A program made the position numbers and the translations under genes. From the NCBI GenBank assembly GCA_903856875.1, contig CAIODE010000419.1:1-6431 (forward strand): DNA of 6,431 nucleotides, given 5' to 3'. The DNA comes from an uncultured Burkholderiales bacterium (GTDB lineage: Bacteria; Pseudomonadota; Gammaproteobacteria; Burkholderiales; Burkholderiaceae_C). The notes below the pieces were generated by a model. The model was not told the origin of the DNA. It saw only the letters and a list, made by a program, of their open reading frames with translations, and searched no databases. This document shows positions 6,259-6,431 of this stretch, piece by piece (within the stretch, counting starts at the first letter, position 1; the number at the start of each line of letters is the position of its first letter).

Positions 6259-6431
6259 TCAATCAATATTCAGGGTGTGGACCCCATAGCTGCCTGATTT
6301 TTTGTCAGCAAAATAATGTTTCAAAGTTTCTTGTACGGTTCTAAAGGCCAAGTCATCCCAAGGAATCTCTGCTTCAGAAAACATTCTGGCCTCTTGAGTT
6401 TCAAAACCAGGGTCGAATTGCTCGTTCTCCA
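6259..6431 (-). CDS. NUDIX hydrolase, C-terminal end (partial, runs off the window)
   Basis: An open minus-strand frame enters from the right edge and ends at TGA (6261-6259), giving the last 56 residues. They read ENEQFDPGFET, then QEARMFSEAEIPWDDLAFRT, then VQETLKHYFADKKSGSYGVH, then TLNID. The pattern EAR-F---EIPWD-LAFRTV--TL-HYF is one I associate with the C-terminal part of a betaproteobacterial NUDIX hydrolase that often carries an N-terminal zinc ribbon. Such enzymes cleave nucleoside diphosphate-linked substrates such as ADP-ribose or dinucleotide cofactors. The NUDIX box itself (GX5EX7REUXEEXGU) lies outside the window, so the assignment rests on the C-terminal pattern alone. The frame was read by hand and has no internal stop. 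Confidence 0.72.
   Translation of the reverse strand, partial: ENEQFDPGFETQEARMFSEAEIPWDDLAFRTVQETLKHYFADKKSGSYGVHTLNID

Overview
The window looks like core chromosome of a betaproteobacterium, most likely order Burkholderiales and close to Comamonadaceae. This rests on the very long Lys/Ala/Pro-rich N-terminal extension of the housekeeping sigma factor, the sequence style of the primase (IPQSFIQELL start, VQLKKGG, CPFHGEKSPSF), and the C-terminal style of a NUDIX hydrolase (EARMF...EIPWDDLAFRTV). Base composition looks close to 50% GC by eye, lower than many Comamonadaceae; freshwater relatives such as Limnohabitans or Rhodoferax would fit. The genus is inference, because I could run no search.

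Layout. Positions 1-132 are a leader with a possible extended -10 promoter. Positions 133-816 (+) encode a seven-helix TerC/YjbE-family membrane protein. A strong bidirectional terminator (840-875) separates it from the convergent minus-strand block. Reading that block in its direction of transcription, from the right edge leftwards: the last 56 codons of a NUDIX hydrolase (6259 to beyond 6431); a small exported Ala/Pro/Lys-rich protein (5970-6197); an intrinsic terminator (5924-5951); dnaG, DNA primase (3848-5887, or 5905 with an alternative start); a 271-nt gap holding a perfect TATAAT box and small hairpins; and rpoD, the primary sigma factor (907-3576).

How the genes work together. dnaG and rpoD are the replication-priming and transcription-initiation genes of the classic macromolecular synthesis operon. 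The usual first gene, rpsU, is not next to them here. A small secreted-protein gene and an intrinsic terminator sit directly upstream of dnaG instead, so dnaG is placed to be expressed weakly, by read-through or from a poor promoter. rpoD appears to have its own promoter just after the dnaG stop. terC is an unrelated convergent neighbour, probably in metal ion (manganese) homeostasis or export.

I found no mobile element, CRISPR array, tRNA, rRNA or defence system, and nothing that amounts to an undescribed system. The points most worth a second look are the roughly 215-residue histone-like tail with an AT-hook-like motif on RpoD, the terminator just before dnaG, the long rpoD leader, and a 17-nt identical sequence shared by the terC leader and the rpoD coding region.
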